In this document: positions 54,768 to 64,000 of the stretch, in pieces | Layout: each line of letters starts with the position of its first letter | How positions within the stretch are numbered: the stretch's first letter is position 1 | Source: Halomonas sp. HAL1 | GTDB lineage: Bacteria; Pseudomonadota; Gammaproteobacteria; Pseudomonadales; Halomonadaceae | DNA length: 64,000 bases | NCBI RefSeq assembly: GCF_030544485.1 | Contig: NZ_CP130610.1 | Coordinates: 248,001 to 312,000 of the forward strand | Direction of reading: 5' to 3' | Notes under the pieces: generated by a model | What the model was told of the DNA's origin: nothing | Databases searched by the model: none | The model's input: only the letters and a program-made list of their open reading frames with translations | Translations under genes and position numbers: made by a program

Positions 54768-56774
54768 TTGAATGATATGGCGAAGAACCTGATTCTGTGG
54801 TTGGTCATCGCGGCCGTCCTACTGACAGTGTTCAATAATTTCAGCACCGAAAGTGCACCGCAAAACACCAACTATTCTCAGTTTGTGCAGCAGGTGCAAA
54901 ATCAGCAGGTACGTAGCGTCACGATTGATGGTTACACCATCAGTGGTGAGCGTACGGATGGCTCTCAGTTTCAGACGATCCGCCCATCGGCAGAAGATCC
55001 GAAGCTGATGGACGACCTGTTGAGCAATAATGTGACGGTCGTGGGTAAAGAGCCAGAGCAGCAAAGTATCTGGACACGGCTGCTTATTGCCAGCTTCCCG
55101 ATTCTGCTGATTTTGGGCATCTTTATGTTCTTTATGCGCCAAATGCAGGGTGGCGCCGGCGGCGGTAAAGGCGGCCCGATGAGCTTTGGTAAATCGAAGG
55201 CCAAGCTGCTCTCTCAAGATCAGATCAAAACGACCTTTGCTGACGTGGCTGGCTGTGATGAAGCCAAAGAAGAAGTCGAAGAGTTGGTCGACTTCCTACG
55301 TGACCCCACCAAATTCCAGCGTTTGGGCGGTACGATTCCCCGCGGCGTGTTAATGGTAGGGCCCCCAGGTACCGGTAAAACGCTGCTGGCAAAATCCATT
55401 GCTGGCGAAGCGAAAGTGCCGTTCTTCTCTATCTCGGGCTCTGACTTCGTTGAAATGTTTGTCGGTGTCGGCGCATCACGTGTGCGCGACATGTTCGAAC
55501 AGGCTAAGAAGCAGGCGCCCTGCATCATCTTTATCGATGAAATTGATGCTGTGGGTCGCTCTCGCGGTGCTGGCATGGGTGGCGGTAACGACGAGCGCGA
55601 GCAGACGTTGAATCAGCTGCTGGTCGAGATGGATGGTTTTGAGGCCAACGAAGGCGTCATCGTTATCGCTGCAACTAACCGCCCGGACGTGCTTGATCCT
55701 GCGCTAATGCGCCCAGGCCGCTTTGACCGTCAGGTTACCGTTGGCTTGCCGGATATTCGTGGTCGTGAGCACATTCTTGGCGTTCACCTGCGTAAAGTGC
55801 CGTTGGGTGATGACGTAAAACCGCAGCTGATTGCCCGCGGCACGCCTGGCTTCTCTGGCGCGGATTTGGCCAACCTGGTCAACGAAGCCGCACTTTTTGC
55901 TGCGCGCCGCAATAAGCGCCTAGTCAGCATGGAAGAGTTGGAGCTGGCTAAAGACAAGATCATGATGGGCGCTGAGCGCAAGTCGATGGTCATGACCGAT
56001 AAAGAGAAGCTCAACACCGCTTATCATGAATCAGGTCACGCCATTATCGGTTTGGTTGTGCCTTCGCATGATCCGGTCTACAAGGTAACCATTATCCCCC
56101 GTGGGCGTGCCCTCGGCGTGACGATGTTCTTGCCGGAAGAGGATCGCTACAGCCTGTCGCGTCAGCAAATTCTGGGGCAGATCTGCTCGCTGTTTGGTGG
56201 TCGTATTGCTGAAGAGATGACGTTGGGTCCGAACGGTGTCACCACCGGCGCCTCTAACGATATCAAACGCGCCACTGAGCTTGCCCACAACATGGTGGCG
56301 AAGTGGGGCTTGTCGGACGAGATGGGTCCGATCATGTACGACGAGGACGAGTCGCATCAGTTCCTCGGTGGCCCGGGTCAGGGCGGCAGTAAGATGAAGT
56401 CGGGTGATACCACGACGCGCCTTGATAAAGAAGTGCGTAAAATCATCGACGATTGTTATGAGCAGGCGCGCCAAATCCTGACTGATAATCGCGACAAGCT
56501 TGATGCCATGGCCGAAGCGTTGATGAAGTATGAGACTATTGATGCTACGCAGTTGAAAGACATCATGGAAGGTCGCGCCCCGCGCCCACCGGAAGGCTGG
56601 GACGACGGTGATTCATCCGGCGGCGGTACACCAGTTGGCGGTGGTGATAAGCCAAAAGCGCAAGAAGCCGATGATGATACGTCTACCAATGCTTCTGGCG
56701 GCGACGGTGAAGAGGATGATGACGAGCCGCGCCGTCGGCCTTCAGATCCTCTTGGCGGCCCGGCGGGTCCCTAG
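54768..56774 (+). CDS. ftsH: ATP-dependent zinc metalloprotease FtsH
   Basis: 668 aa. Two transmembrane helices ([18 protein letters not shown] and [19 protein letters not shown]) bracket a periplasmic domain; then the AAA domain (Walker A GPPGTGKT, Walker [12 protein letters not shown], Arg-finger region RPGRFDRQV) and the zinc protease site HESGH. The C-terminal tail of about 60 residues is low-complexity and very acidic. TTG 54768 fits the ribosome binding site at 54754; an ATG three codons later (MAKNLIL) is the alternative. It degrades damaged membrane proteins, sigma-32 and LpxC in E. coli. Confidence 0.96.
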   Translation: MNDMAKNLILWLVIAAVLLTVFNNFSTESAPQNTNYSQFVQQVQNQQVRSVTIDGYTISGERTDGSQFQTIRPSAEDPKLMDDLLSNNVTVVGKEPEQQSIWTRLLIASFPILLILGIFMFFMRQMQGGAGGGKGGPMSFGKSKAKLLSQDQIKTTFADVAGCDEAKEEVEELVDFLRDPTKFQRLGGTIPRGVLMVGPPGTGKTLLAKSIAGEAKVPFFSISGSDFVEMFVGVGASRVRDMFEQAKKQAPCIIFIDEIDAVGRSRGAGMGGGNDEREQTLNQLLVEMDGFEANEGVIVIAATNRPDVLDPALMRPGRFDRQVTVGLPDIRGREHILGVHLRKVPLGDDVKPQLIARGTPGFSGADLANLVNEAALFAARRNKRLVSMEELELAKDKIMMGAERKSMVMTDKEKLNTAYHESGHAIIGLVVPSHDPVYKVTIIPRGRALGVTMFLPEEDRYSLSRQQILGQICSLFGGRIAEEMTLGPNGVTTGASNDIKRATELAHNMVAKWGLSDEMGPIMYDEDESHQFLGGPGQGGSKMKSGDTTTRLDKEVRKIIDDCYEQARQILTDNRDKLDAMAEALMKYETIDATQLKDIMEGRAPRPPEGWDDGDSSGGGTPVGGGDKPKAQEADDDTSTNASGGDGEEDDDEPRRRPSDPLGGPAGP

Positions 56775-56806
56775 GTGATTAGATAGTTAACCCTGCGTAT
56801 AAGCCG

Positions 56807-56835
56807 AAGGCGCCCCGTCAAGGGGCGCCTTTTTT
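56807..56835 (+). terminator. Terminator of ftsH
   Basis: AAGGCGCCCC-GTCAA-GGGGCGCCTT followed by a T-run, 33 bp after ftsH and 54 bp before folP. Confidence 0.9.
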
Positions 56836-56888
56836 GTTATGCTGTACCTATAACACTGCAAAGTTTCTTTTATTGACCAGGCTGCAGC

Positions 56889-57803
56889 ATGAAATCACTT
56901 ATGGATACGTCCTCTACGCAAACAGCTGAAAATGCTTTCCAGCTGCGTTGTGGACGCCACCTGCTGGATCTCTCCTTTCCCCGCGTTATGGGCATCCTTA
57001 ATGTAACACCCGACTCTTTTTCTGATGGCGGTCAGCACGTGGCGTTAGATGATGCGTTGCGCCATGCCGAGCGAATGTTGGCGGAAGGGGCGGCAATCAT
57101 TGATGTGGGCGGCGAGTCGACTCGTCCTGGCGCTACGCCTGTCAGCCCCCAGGAAGAGCTTGACCGGGTTGCCCCCGTGGTAGAAATCCTGGTGAGCGAA
57201 CTGGATGCGCTGGTATCGGTGGATACCAGTTGTCCTGCCGTTATCCGCGAGGCGAGTGAGCTGGGCGCCGGTATGCTTAACGACGTGCGCGCGTTAGAGC
57301 GCGAAGGGGCACTGTTGGCTGCGGTGGGCAGTGGCCTGCCCGTTTGCTTAATGCATCGCCAGGGCGAGCCGCAAGATATGCAGCAAGCACCTGCTTATCC
57401 GCGCCCAATTGAGGAAGAGGTAGCAGACTATTTGGCCCGTCGAGTGGCCGAGTGTGAGGCGGCCGGGCTGCGCCGTAATCGGCTTTTAATTGATCCTGGT
57501 TTTGGCTTCGGCAAAACCGTCGAACACAATCTACGCTTACTCAAATATATGGAGACTCTGCAATCGTTGGAGCTTCCATTGCTGGTAGGTATGTCGCGCA
57601 AGAGTATGATTGGCAAAGTGTTAGGCCGCCCGGTAGAGGAGCGTCTTTCCGGTGGTTTGGCACTGGCGGCCATGGCGGTAGAGCGTGGGGCGAATATTCT
57701 GCGTGTACATGATGTCGCTGCAACGGTAGATGCAGTCAATATGGCGTGGGCGGTACTACAAGAGGGCTGCGAGCCGCCGCTTAACAAGGAGTCTAACGCA
57801 TGA
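56889..57803 (+). CDS. folP: Dihydropteroate synthase
   Basis: 304 aa TIM-barrel enzyme. Signature blocks [39 protein letters not shown] and [10 protein letters not shown]. It joins p-aminobenzoate with dihydropterin pyrophosphate in folate synthesis and is the sulfonamide target. ATG 56889 was used; about 30 residues precede the core. It overlaps glmM by four bases (ATGA). Confidence 0.96.
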   Translation: MKSLMDTSSTQTAENAFQLRCGRHLLDLSFPRVMGILNVTPDSFSDGGQHVALDDALRHAERMLAEGAAIIDVGGESTRPGATPVSPQEELDRVAPVVEILVSELDALVSVDTSCPAVIREASELGAGMLNDVRALEREGALLAAVGSGLPVCLMHRQGEPQDMQQAPAYPRPIEEEVADYLARRVAECEAAGLRRNRLLIDPGFGFGKTVEHNLRLLKYMETLQSLELPLLVGMSRKSMIGKVLGRPVEERLSGGLALAAMAVERGANILRVHDVAATVDAVNMAWAVLQEGCEPPLNKESNA

Positions 57804-59149
57804 CAAGGCGCTATTTTGGTACCGATGGTATTCGCGGCACAGTGGGTAAATCGCCCATTACGGCTGATTTTATGCTCAAGCTAGGCTGGGCGGCAGGGCA
57901 GGTCTTGCGTCGTGATAAAGGCCGAACGCGGGTGTTAATTGGCAAAGATACGCGTATCTCTGGCTACATGTTTGAATCCGCATTAGAGGCGGGGCTTTCT
58001 GCCGCCGGTGTGGATGTGTCGCTGCTGGGGCCAATGCCGACGCCGGGCATCGCCTACTTAACGCGTACGTTCCGTGCCGACGCGGGGATTGTCATTTCGG
58101 CATCGCATAACCCCTTCGATGACAATGGCATCAAATTCTTCTCCGCAGAGGGCAAGAAGCTTCCTGATGAAACGGAAGATCGTATTGAGGCCATGCTTGA
58201 AGCGCCACTGACCACGGCAGAAGCCGCTCAGTTGGGTAAAGCTACCCGTATCGACGACGCCGCAGGCCGTTACATCGAATTTTGCAAATCAACCCTGCCT
58301 GATCGGCTTAGTTTGCATGGCCTTAAGGTGGTATTAGATTGCGCCCACGGCGCCACTTACCATATCGCGCCTAATGTGTTTCGCGAGCTGGGGGCTTACG
58401 TCACCACGATCGGCGCTGCGCCCGACGGGTTGAATATTAACCAGCAGGTGGGCTCAACGCATCCCGCCGCACTGCGTGCTGCCGTCATTCAGCAAAATGC
58501 AGACTTGGGGATTGCCTTTGACGGTGATGGCGATCGCGTAATGTTGGTTGACGGCGATGGTCGCGAAGTCGATGGCGACGATATTCTCTATTTAATTGCC
58601 CGTGATCGTCATGAGCGTGGTTTGCTGCAGGGCGGCGTGGTGGGCACTTTGATGTCTAATTTTGGCCTATCCATGGCGCTGGATAAGCTGGGTATTCCTT
58701 TTGAGCGTGCAAAAGTGGGCGACCGTTTTGTCATGGAGCGAATGGCCGCCAACGGTTGGGAGTTGGGCGGTGAGTCGTCGGGTCATATTGTGTGCGGTCA
58801 TGTGCAGACTACCGGTGATGGTATCGTCTCGGCGCTGCAGGTGTTGGCGCTGATGATGCGCGAGCAGAAGAGCCTGCCGACGCTGCTAAAAGAGCTGGAA
58901 AAAGTGCCGCAGGCGCTGATTAATGTGCGATTACCCGCCCATACAAGTGCTAAAGAGGTGATGGCATCGGCGCCGCTACAGCAGGCGGTTGCTGCGTTAG
59001 AGCATGAACTGGGCGATGAAGGGCGCGTATTGTTGCGCCCGTCAGGCACTGAACCACTGATTCGTGTGATGGTGGAGGGGCGTGCCCATTTGGATGTCGA
59101 GCAATTGGCGCACAGCTTGGCTGATCAAGTTCAGGCATTGCTTAAATAA
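57800..59149 (+). CDS. glmM: Phosphoglucosamine mutase
   Basis: 449 aa. The active-site phosphoserine lies in [16 protein letters not shown]; the Mg2+ loop is FDGDGDRVM and the sugar-binding loop [24 protein letters not shown] closes the phosphate-binding site. It converts glucosamine-6-P to glucosamine-1-P for UDP-GlcNAc. Translated in coupling with folP, a conserved pair. Confidence 0.97.
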   Translation: MTRRYFGTDGIRGTVGKSPITADFMLKLGWAAGQVLRRDKGRTRVLIGKDTRISGYMFESALEAGLSAAGVDVSLLGPMPTPGIAYLTRTFRADAGIVISASHNPFDDNGIKFFSAEGKKLPDETEDRIEAMLEAPLTTAEAAQLGKATRIDDAAGRYIEFCKSTLPDRLSLHGLKVVLDCAHGATYHIAPNVFRELGAYVTTIGAAPDGLNINQQVGSTHPAALRAAVIQQNADLGIAFDGDGDRVMLVDGDGREVDGDDILYLIARDRHERGLLQGGVVGTLMSNFGLSMALDKLGIPFERAKVGDRFVMERMAANGWELGGESSGHIVCGHVQTTGDGIVSALQVLALMMREQKSLPTLLKELEKVPQALINVRLPAHTSAKEVMASAPLQQAVAALEHELGDEGRVLLRPSGTEPLIRVMVEGRAHLDVEQLAHSLADQVQALLK

Positions 59150-59163
59150 ACGTGCCCCACTAT

Positions 59164-59197
59164 TCGATATAGCTAGCTGGTCGATATAGCTAGCTGG
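59164..59197 (+). repeat. Exact 17-bp tandem duplication upstream of tpiA
   Basis: TCGATATAGCTAGCTGG occurs twice in a row (59164-59180 and 59181-59197) in the glmM-tpiA gap. Each copy contains the palindromes TATA and AGCTAGCT. Probably replication slippage. Confidence 0.9.
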
Positions 59198-59287
59198 CCC
59201 AGGAAAGCAAACCTGTGCTTGCAACAGCGGTTGTCTTGACAAGGCCGCTCCTATACCATTTCGCTCCACCTTGAGTGAGGAGAGTCG

Positions 59288-60037
59288 ATGCGTACGCCTT
59301 TAATTGCCGGCAACTGGAAAATGAACGGTTCCGTGGCGTTGATCAACGAATTCGGCCAGGCCTTCTCTGCCGCCGTATCGCCAAAGGGCGTGGATGTCGT
59401 TATCATTCCGCCGTTCCCTTATTTGGATTCGGCGCGCCTTGCGTTTGAGGGCACGGGACTATCATTGGGCGCACAAACGTTGAATCCCATTCACTCTGGT
59501 GCCCATACTGGTGAAGTGAGTGGTCGTATGCTCAAAGAGTTTGCGGTCTCTTACGTCTTGGTAGGGCACTCAGAGCGGCGTCAGCTTTATAAAGAGAGCG
59601 ACGAACAGATATTTGCGCGCCTGCTAGCGGCATTGAGCGTGGATATCACGCCGATTCTCTGTGTGGGGGAATCCTTGGATGAGCGCGACGCGGGCCGCAC
59701 GATGGACGTGGTGCTGCGTCAAGTAGGGCATGTAATGTCTCGCCTGGAGCCAGACCAGCGCAAGCAAGTGGTTATTGCCTACGAGCCTGTTTGGGCAATT
59801 GGCACGGGACGCACGGCATCTCCTGAGCAAGCCCAGGAAGTCATGGCAGGCATTCGTGCTTACCAGGCGGGCTTTGATAAGGGGTTAGCTGAACAGCTGC
59901 GTTTGCTATACGGCGGCAGTATGAACGCAAGTAATGCGGCTGAGCTGCTTGCTCAGCCAGATATCGACGGCGGTCTAGTGGGCGGAGCCTCACTCAAGAC
60001 CGATGATTTTTATGCCATTTGTCAGTCAGCAGGATAA
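59288..60037 (+). CDS. tpiA: Triose-phosphate isomerase
   Basis: 249 aa. GNWKMNGS (Lys), LVGHSERRQ (His electrophile), [11 protein letters not shown] (Glu base) and [10 protein letters not shown] (phosphate loop) are all in place. Interconverts dihydroxyacetone phosphate and glyceraldehyde-3-phosphate. GTGAGGAGAG precedes the ATG. Next to secG, as in many gammaproteobacteria. Confidence 0.97.
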   Translation: MRTPLIAGNWKMNGSVALINEFGQAFSAAVSPKGVDVVIIPPFPYLDSARLAFEGTGLSLGAQTLNPIHSGAHTGEVSGRMLKEFAVSYVLVGHSERRQLYKESDEQIFARLLAALSVDITPILCVGESLDERDAGRTMDVVLRQVGHVMSRLEPDQRKQVVIAYEPVWAIGTGRTASPEQAQEVMAGIRAYQAGFDKGLAEQLRLLYGGSMNASNAAELLAQPDIDGGLVGGASLKTDDFYAICQSAG

Positions 60038-60041
60038 CGCC

Positions 60042-60401
60042 ATGCAAGTTGCAATTCTTATGATCCATGTGGTGATTGCGGTCGCCCTGGTGGTACTCAT
60101 TCTGCTTCAGCAGGGGAAAGGTGCCGAAGCCGGTGCGGCTTTCGGGGGCGGTGCTTCACAAACCGTGTTTGGTTCGCGGGGCAGCGGTAACTTTTTATCG
60201 CGCACGACAGCTATTTTGGCAGCGGGTTTCTTCGTTACCTCTATGGCGCTGGCTTACTTCGCCACCCAGGCTGGTCAGGCACCAGAAGCAGGTATTCCAG
60301 ACTCGCGTTTGATCGAGCAGCAGCAAAGCGTTCCGACGCTTGACGACAGGCCTGCAGGCGTGGATAATGCCGCGCCAGTGCTAGAGGAAAGCAGCGACTA
60401 A
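60042..60401 (+). CDS. secG: Preprotein translocase subunit SecG
   Basis: 119 aa. Two transmembrane helices ([19 protein letters not shown] and [20 protein letters not shown]) with the conserved [17 protein letters not shown] loop between them. It supports SecYE. ATG 60042 starts 4 bp after the tpiA stop; AGGATAA lies before it. The C-terminal tail is hydrophilic and acidic. Confidence 0.95.
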   Translation: MQVAILMIHVVIAVALVVLILLQQGKGAEAGAAFGGGASQTVFGSRGSGNFLSRTTAILAAGFFVTSMALAYFATQAGQAPEAGIPDSRLIEQQQSVPTLDDRPAGVDNAAPVLEESSD

Positions 60402-60465
60402 GTAGTGGGTGAATTGACTGCGTAGTTGAAGATTTAACCGCTGTGATTTTGTAGTCTCTCCTGAT

Positions 60466-60552
60466 GCCGAAGTGGTGGAATTGGTAGACACGCTATCTTG
60501 AGGGGGTAGTGACCGTATGGTCGTGCGGGTTCAAGTCCCGCCTTCGGCACCA
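60466..60552 (+). tRNA. tRNA-Leu (anticodon GAG)
   Basis: 87 nt including the encoded CCA. Acceptor GCCGAAG pairs with CTTCGGC; class II variable arm (GTGACCGTATGGTCGT); T-arm GGGTTCAAGTCCC. Anticodon GAG at 60500-60502 reads CUC and CUU. Confidence 0.97.
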
Positions 60553-60674
60553 TCTGTTTTGCTGGCTCGCCAGCTTCCCAGAATGTCTTTTTGGGTTGTT
60601 AAAATGAGAACATCACATTTAGCAGCTAAAATGAAAGACAGCTTCAAGTAAAGTGTTCTTGAAGCAAGTAGTTG

Positions 60675-60703
60675 TTGACGTAAGTAGCTTTAGTGTCTAT
60701 TAT
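60675..60703 (+). promoter_or_regulatory. Strong sigma-70 promoter of initiator tRNA
   Basis: TTGACG (60675-60680), a 17-bp spacer and TATTAT (60698-60703), followed by a GC-rich discriminator CGTCGACC, as in stringently controlled stable-RNA promoters. The mature tRNA begins 17 bp downstream. Confidence 0.8.
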
Positions 60704-60719
60704 CGTCGACCTAGATTGA

Positions 60720-60796
<77 letters not shown>

Positions 60797-60935
60797 TTTT
60801 CTAGTAGCATGTTTGAAAAGTTGTTTTCTCTATTACTATAGATTGAAAATAGCTTCTATCAGGTAAATCCTGGGGCGTGTTGCTGAAACGGTACTTGAAG
60901 ATAGTACTGAAGAATTAGTACTTAAGGTTTCTTTT

Positions 60936-60965
60936 AAAAAGCCCCTTCCAGTGAAGGGGCTTTTT
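60936..60965 (+). terminator. Terminator after initiator tRNA
   Basis: A perfect 13-bp stem AAAAAGCCCCTTC / GAAGGGGCTTTTT with loop CAGT and a T-run. It separates the tRNA transcript from rimP, although readthrough is known in E. coli. The rest of the 350-bp gap before rimP (60797-61149) shows no gene. Confidence 0.9.
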
Positions 60966-61149
60966 GTTAGCAGCTTTTGGTTAGCAAGAGCATTGGGCTA
61001 GCGCCCGCTTGTCGCTAATATGAGTAATCTTAATAGCGGATGCGTCCGGATAACCGGGAGCACATTTCCGAGTAACGCCAATCAGCCACCTAGCTTTTCT
61101 AATAACTCCTGGCCAGGTGCCTGATGCAACGGCTATAGGAGCTTTGTCT

Positions 61150-61611
61150 GTGGCCACTAAACACGCTGCGCTTCACGCGCTGATCGAACCTGTTGTTGCT
61201 GCCATGGGCTTTGAGCTATGGGGCATCGACCATCTTTCCCAGGGCAAAAATTCGCGGCTTGTGATCTATATCGAGCGCGAGAGTGGCGTTAGCGTGGAAG
61301 ACTGCGCAGATATTAGCCGCCAAGTCAGTGCTGTTATGGATGTGGAAGACCCCATTGCCGGTGAGTATCGGTTGGAAGTCTCCTCGCCAGGCATGGCACG
61401 TCCCTTGTATTCCCTGGATCAGTTTACCCGCTTTCAAGGTCATCACGTCGCGCTCAAGCTGCGCACTGCCTTTGACGGGCGGCGCAAGTATCAAGGGCTT
61501 CTGGTCGGTGTTGAGGGGGATGAAGTACTCATTCAACTGGATGGCGAAGAGTATTGCTTTCCTATTGAGAGTATTGATTCTGCTCACATTGTACCGCAGT
61601 TCGACGATTAA
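61150..61611 (+). CDS. rimP: Ribosome maturation factor RimP
   Basis: 153 aa. Motifs GFELWGIDHLSQGKNSRLVIYIE, VSVEDCADISRQVSAVMDVEDPI and YRLEVSSPGMARPL. It assists 30S maturation. GTG 61150 is preferred because TAGGAG lies 9 bases upstream and the product then starts like other RimP proteins (ATKHAAL); an in-frame GTG at 61117 would add 11 residues. First gene of the rimP-nusA-infB operon. Confidence 0.95.
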   Translation: MATKHAALHALIEPVVAAMGFELWGIDHLSQGKNSRLVIYIERESGVSVEDCADISRQVSAVMDVEDPIAGEYRLEVSSPGMARPLYSLDQFTRFQGHHVALKLRTAFDGRRKYQGLLVGVEGDEVLIQLDGEEYCFPIESIDSAHIVPQFDD

Positions 61612-61683
61612 CCGAGTGGCGGCGCTGCCGGCAGGCTGCCGGGGTGATGCACATAAGGATAGGTTTTCTGGCGAGGCATACGC

Positions 61684-63198
61684 ATGAGTAAAGAAATTTT
61701 AATGGTCGTTGACGCGATCTCCAATGAGAAGGGCGTCCCACGTGATGTCATCTTCGAAGCGGTAGAAGCCGCTCTTGCGAGCGCGTCACGTAAGCGGTTT
61801 GATAAAGAAGAAGCCAATGTGCGCGTGCATATTGATCGTCGCACCGGTGAATACGAAACCTTCCGCTTCTGGACTGTCGTAGAAGACGACGAGTTTGAAA
61901 CGCCAGATTATGAAATTAAAGAGACCATCGCCGAGCAGCGTGATCCGCCGCTAAAGTTGGGCGATGTGGTTGAAAAAACCATCGAAAACGCATCGTTTGG
62001 CCGTATTGCTGCGCAAACCGCTAAGCAGGTTATCGTACAGAAAGTGCGTGAAGCTGAGCGGGCTGAAGTCGTGCGCCAATATGCAGATCGTGAAGGCGAA
62101 CTGGTTGCCGGCATTGTTAAGAAAACCACCCGCGACGGTCTGATCATTGATTTGGGCGAAAACGCTGAGGCGTTTTTACCCCGCAATGAAATGATCCACG
62201 GTGAGCGTTACCGCATGAATGAGCGGGTGCGTGCCCTGTTGGTCAAAGTAGACCCGGACGCTCGTGGCGCCCAGCTCCAGCTATCGCGGACATGTCCCGA
62301 GCTGATCATCGAGCTGTTCAAAATTGAAGTGCCTGAAATCGCTGAGCAGCTGATTGAGATTAAAGGGGCTGCGCGGGATCCCGGTTCGCGCGCCAAAATT
62401 GCGGTTAAAACCAATGATCGCCGTATCGACCCCGTGGGTGCCTGTGTGGGTATGCGCGGTTCGCGAGTTCAAGCAGTCTCGTCCGAGCTGCAAAACGAGC
62501 GTGTCGATATTGTGTTGTGGGACGACAATCCCGCCCAGTTGGTAATTAATGCCATGGCGCCCGCCGATGTTGGGTCTATCCTTGTTGACGAAGATGCCCA
62601 CGCGATGGACGTGGCCGTAGCGCAAGATAATCTGGCTCAGGCCATTGGCCGTAGCGGCCAGAACGTGCGTTTGGCCTCTGAGCTTACCGGCTGGCGGATT
62701 AACGTCATGACCGAAGAAGAAGCAGAGTCTAAGCGCGACCAAGAGATTGATAGCCTGGTGGACTCTTTCATCCAGCACCTTGAAGTGGATGAAGATGTCG
62801 CTCGCCTGTTGGTGGAAGAGGGGTTCACTACCCTGGAAGAAGTCGCCTACGTGCCGATGGAAGAGATGCTCGAAATCGAAGAGTTCGATGAAGAATTAGT
62901 AGAGCAGCTACGCGCACGTGCGAAAGACGAGCTGCTGACGATGGCAATTGCCTCGGAAGAAGCGCTAGACGGTGCCCAACCAGCAGCTGATCTGCTGGAG
63001 ATGGATGGCATGGAGCGCCACCTGGCCTTCATTTTGGCCAGTCGCGGCATTGTCACTATGGAAGATCTCGCCGAGCAGTCTGTCGACGATCTGGTCGATA
63101 TCGAGGAGTTGGACGAAGCGCGCGCAGCGGCACTGATCATGACTGCCCGTGCGCCCTGGTTTGAAGTCGATGACGCATCGGATTCGAACACACAGTAA
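61684..63198 (+). CDS. nusA: Transcription termination/antitermination factor NusA
   Basis: 504 aa. The N-terminal RNAP-binding domain, S1 domain (about 135-200; [21 protein letters not shown]), KH1 and KH2 ([15 protein letters not shown] and [18 protein letters not shown]), and two C-terminal acidic repeats (about 355-420 and 430-500) are all present. It modulates pausing, termination and antitermination. The two acidic repeats are typical of gammaproteobacteria. Confidence 0.97.
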   Translation: MSKEILMVVDAISNEKGVPRDVIFEAVEAALASASRKRFDKEEANVRVHIDRRTGEYETFRFWTVVEDDEFETPDYEIKETIAEQRDPPLKLGDVVEKTIENASFGRIAAQTAKQVIVQKVREAERAEVVRQYADREGELVAGIVKKTTRDGLIIDLGENAEAFLPRNEMIHGERYRMNERVRALLVKVDPDARGAQLQLSRTCPELIIELFKIEVPEIAEQLIEIKGAARDPGSRAKIAVKTNDRRIDPVGACVGMRGSRVQAVSSELQNERVDIVLWDDNPAQLVINAMAPADVGSILVDEDAHAMDVAVAQDNLAQAIGRSGQNVRLASELTGWRINVMTEEEAESKRDQEIDSLVDSFIQHLEVDEDVARLLVEEGFTTLEEVAYVPMEEMLEIEEFDEELVEQLRARAKDELLTMAIASEEALDGAQPAADLLEMDGMERHLAFILASRGIVTMEDLAEQSVDDLVDIEELDEARAAALIMTARAPWFEVDDASDSNTQ

Positions 63199-63225
63199 AC
63201 AGGTCACGGGCTGAGGAGGGTCAAT

Positions 63226-64000
63226 ATGTCAGATATGACAGTTAAAGATTTCGCAGGAAAGGTGGGCCGTGATGTGCCCCGCCTACTAGAGCAAATGAAA
63301 GAAGCAGGTTTAGAGCACGCTTCTGAAAGCGATGCTGTGTCTGAAGAAGATAAGCAAAAGCTGCTGAGTTTCTTGAAGAAAAGCCACGGTGGCAGCGACA
63401 CGGCTGAAGCGGGCAAAAACCGCATCACGCTGACGCGCAAAACCCGTAGCCGTATTAATACTGGCGAGCGTGGCAAAACTATCGAAGTGCAGGTACGTAA
63501 GAAAAAGACTTACGTCAAAAGCGCTGAAGATGAGAAGCCGAAAGCGCCAGAGCCTAGCTACACCGGCCCACGCCAGTTAGTGGGCGATATGGCGGAAGCG
63601 GAAGCTGAGCGCAAAGTAAACGATGCGCGTGTCGCTGAAGAAAAAGCAGCTGCGCAGAAGGCCCAGGCAGCTAAAGCGGCTGAAGAAGCAGCGAGCAAGA
63701 AAGATGCCGTCGCTAAAAAGCCAGCTGACGCCAAGCCGAGAGCTGAAAAAGCGCCTGTAACGCCTGATCTCGACGTGCCTAATCTGCAAATCGACGATAC
63801 CCCGTCTGGTGACGATATGCCGCCGGCGCCGCCGAAAGAGGGCCGCTCTGACCGTCGTACCGCGCCGCCGAAGAAAACGGCAGCGAAGGCCAAAGGTCGT
63901 CGTGACGATGAAGATCGTGGTGATCGCGAAGAGCGTAAACGCGGTGGCGGCGGTAAGAAGGTAAAACGTGCCGAACAACGTCGTGGTGGTCGCCGTGGTG
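63226..64000 (+). CDS. infB: Translation initiation factor IF-2, N-terminal part, cut by window
   Basis: About 258 codons are visible; the gene runs off the right edge. ATG 63226 follows GAGGAGGG. The start [23 protein letters not shown] is the IF2 N-terminal domain, then a second [11 protein letters not shown] segment, then a long Ala/Lys/Glu-rich linker with RKKKTYVKS and coiled coil ([19 protein letters not shown]). The GTPase core lies beyond 64000. It follows nusA by 27 bp, the standard operon. Confidence 0.95.
   Translation, partial: MSDMTVKDFAGKVGRDVPRLLEQMKEAGLEHASESDAVSEEDKQKLLSFLKKSHGGSDTAEAGKNRITLTRKTRSRINTGERGKTIEVQVRKKKTYVKSAEDEKPKAPEPSYTGPRQLVGDMAEAEAERKVNDARVAEEKAAAQKAQAAKAAEEAASKKDAVAKKPADAKPRAEKAPVTPDLDVPNLQIDDTPSGDDMPPAPPKEGRSDRRTAPPKKTAAKAKGRRDDEDRGDREERKRGGGGKKVKRAEQRRGGRRG

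Overview
The window looks like a chromosomal segment of a halophilic gammaproteobacterium, most likely a Halomonas-type member of the Halomonadaceae. This is inferred from a NhaD-type Na+/H+ antiporter, gammaproteobacterial gene orders (recN-grpE-dnaK-dnaJ, dapB-carA-carB-greA-yhbY-rlmE-ftsH-folP-glmM-tpiA-secG-tRNA-rimP-nusA-infB, divergent bamE/fur) and acidic, moderately GC-rich coding sequence. No 16S gene is present, so the genus is not proven.

Layout. 1-8.1 kb is a phosphorus-flavoured block: a PhoD-like phosphatase (cut by the window edge), an EAL-CBS-GGDEF protein, a phosphonate/phosphate ABC transporter (phnD-phnC-phnE-phnE) and a histidine phosphatase. 8.1-24.3 kb is accessory metabolism: small unknown genes, a GST, a PAS-GGDEF-EAL protein with a degenerate GGDEF site, nhaD, a TAXI-type TRAP transporter, a Na+/Ca2+ exchanger, a cold-shock protein, zinT, a LprI-like protein and a LuxR-type regulator divergent from an APC permease-amidohydrolase pair. 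24.4-24.9 kb holds a BrnT/BrnA toxin-antitoxin pair.

25.0-33.8 kb is a genomic island in the 3' end of the tmRNA gene ssrA (minus strand). A 31-bp exact copy of the ssrA 3' end at 25040-25070 matches 33776-33806 in the intact gene. The island holds an AT-rich, tightly coupled three-gene operon of unknown function (TIGR04255-type protein plus two partners), a tyrosine integrase broken by a frameshift and by an IS66-family element (27770-31625, 8-bp target duplication), an IS4-family element nested inside the IS66 copy (30077-31608, 9-bp target duplication), two paralogous unknown proteins and a relic resembling a phage primase domain.

33.8-64 kb is conserved housekeeping sequence: ssrA-smpB (trans-translation), ratA-rnfH, bamE/fur, recN, the heat-shock genes grpE, dnaK and dnaJ with two textbook sigma-32 promoters, an iron-type ABC transporter, lysine and carbamoyl-phosphate biosynthesis, transcription and ribosome factors, FtsH, folate and cell-wall precursor enzymes, TpiA, SecG, tRNA-Leu(GAG), initiator tRNA-Met, RimP, NusA and the start of infB.

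The best candidate for an undescribed system is the three-gene operon at 25284-27213 in the ssrA island. No function is claimed for it.
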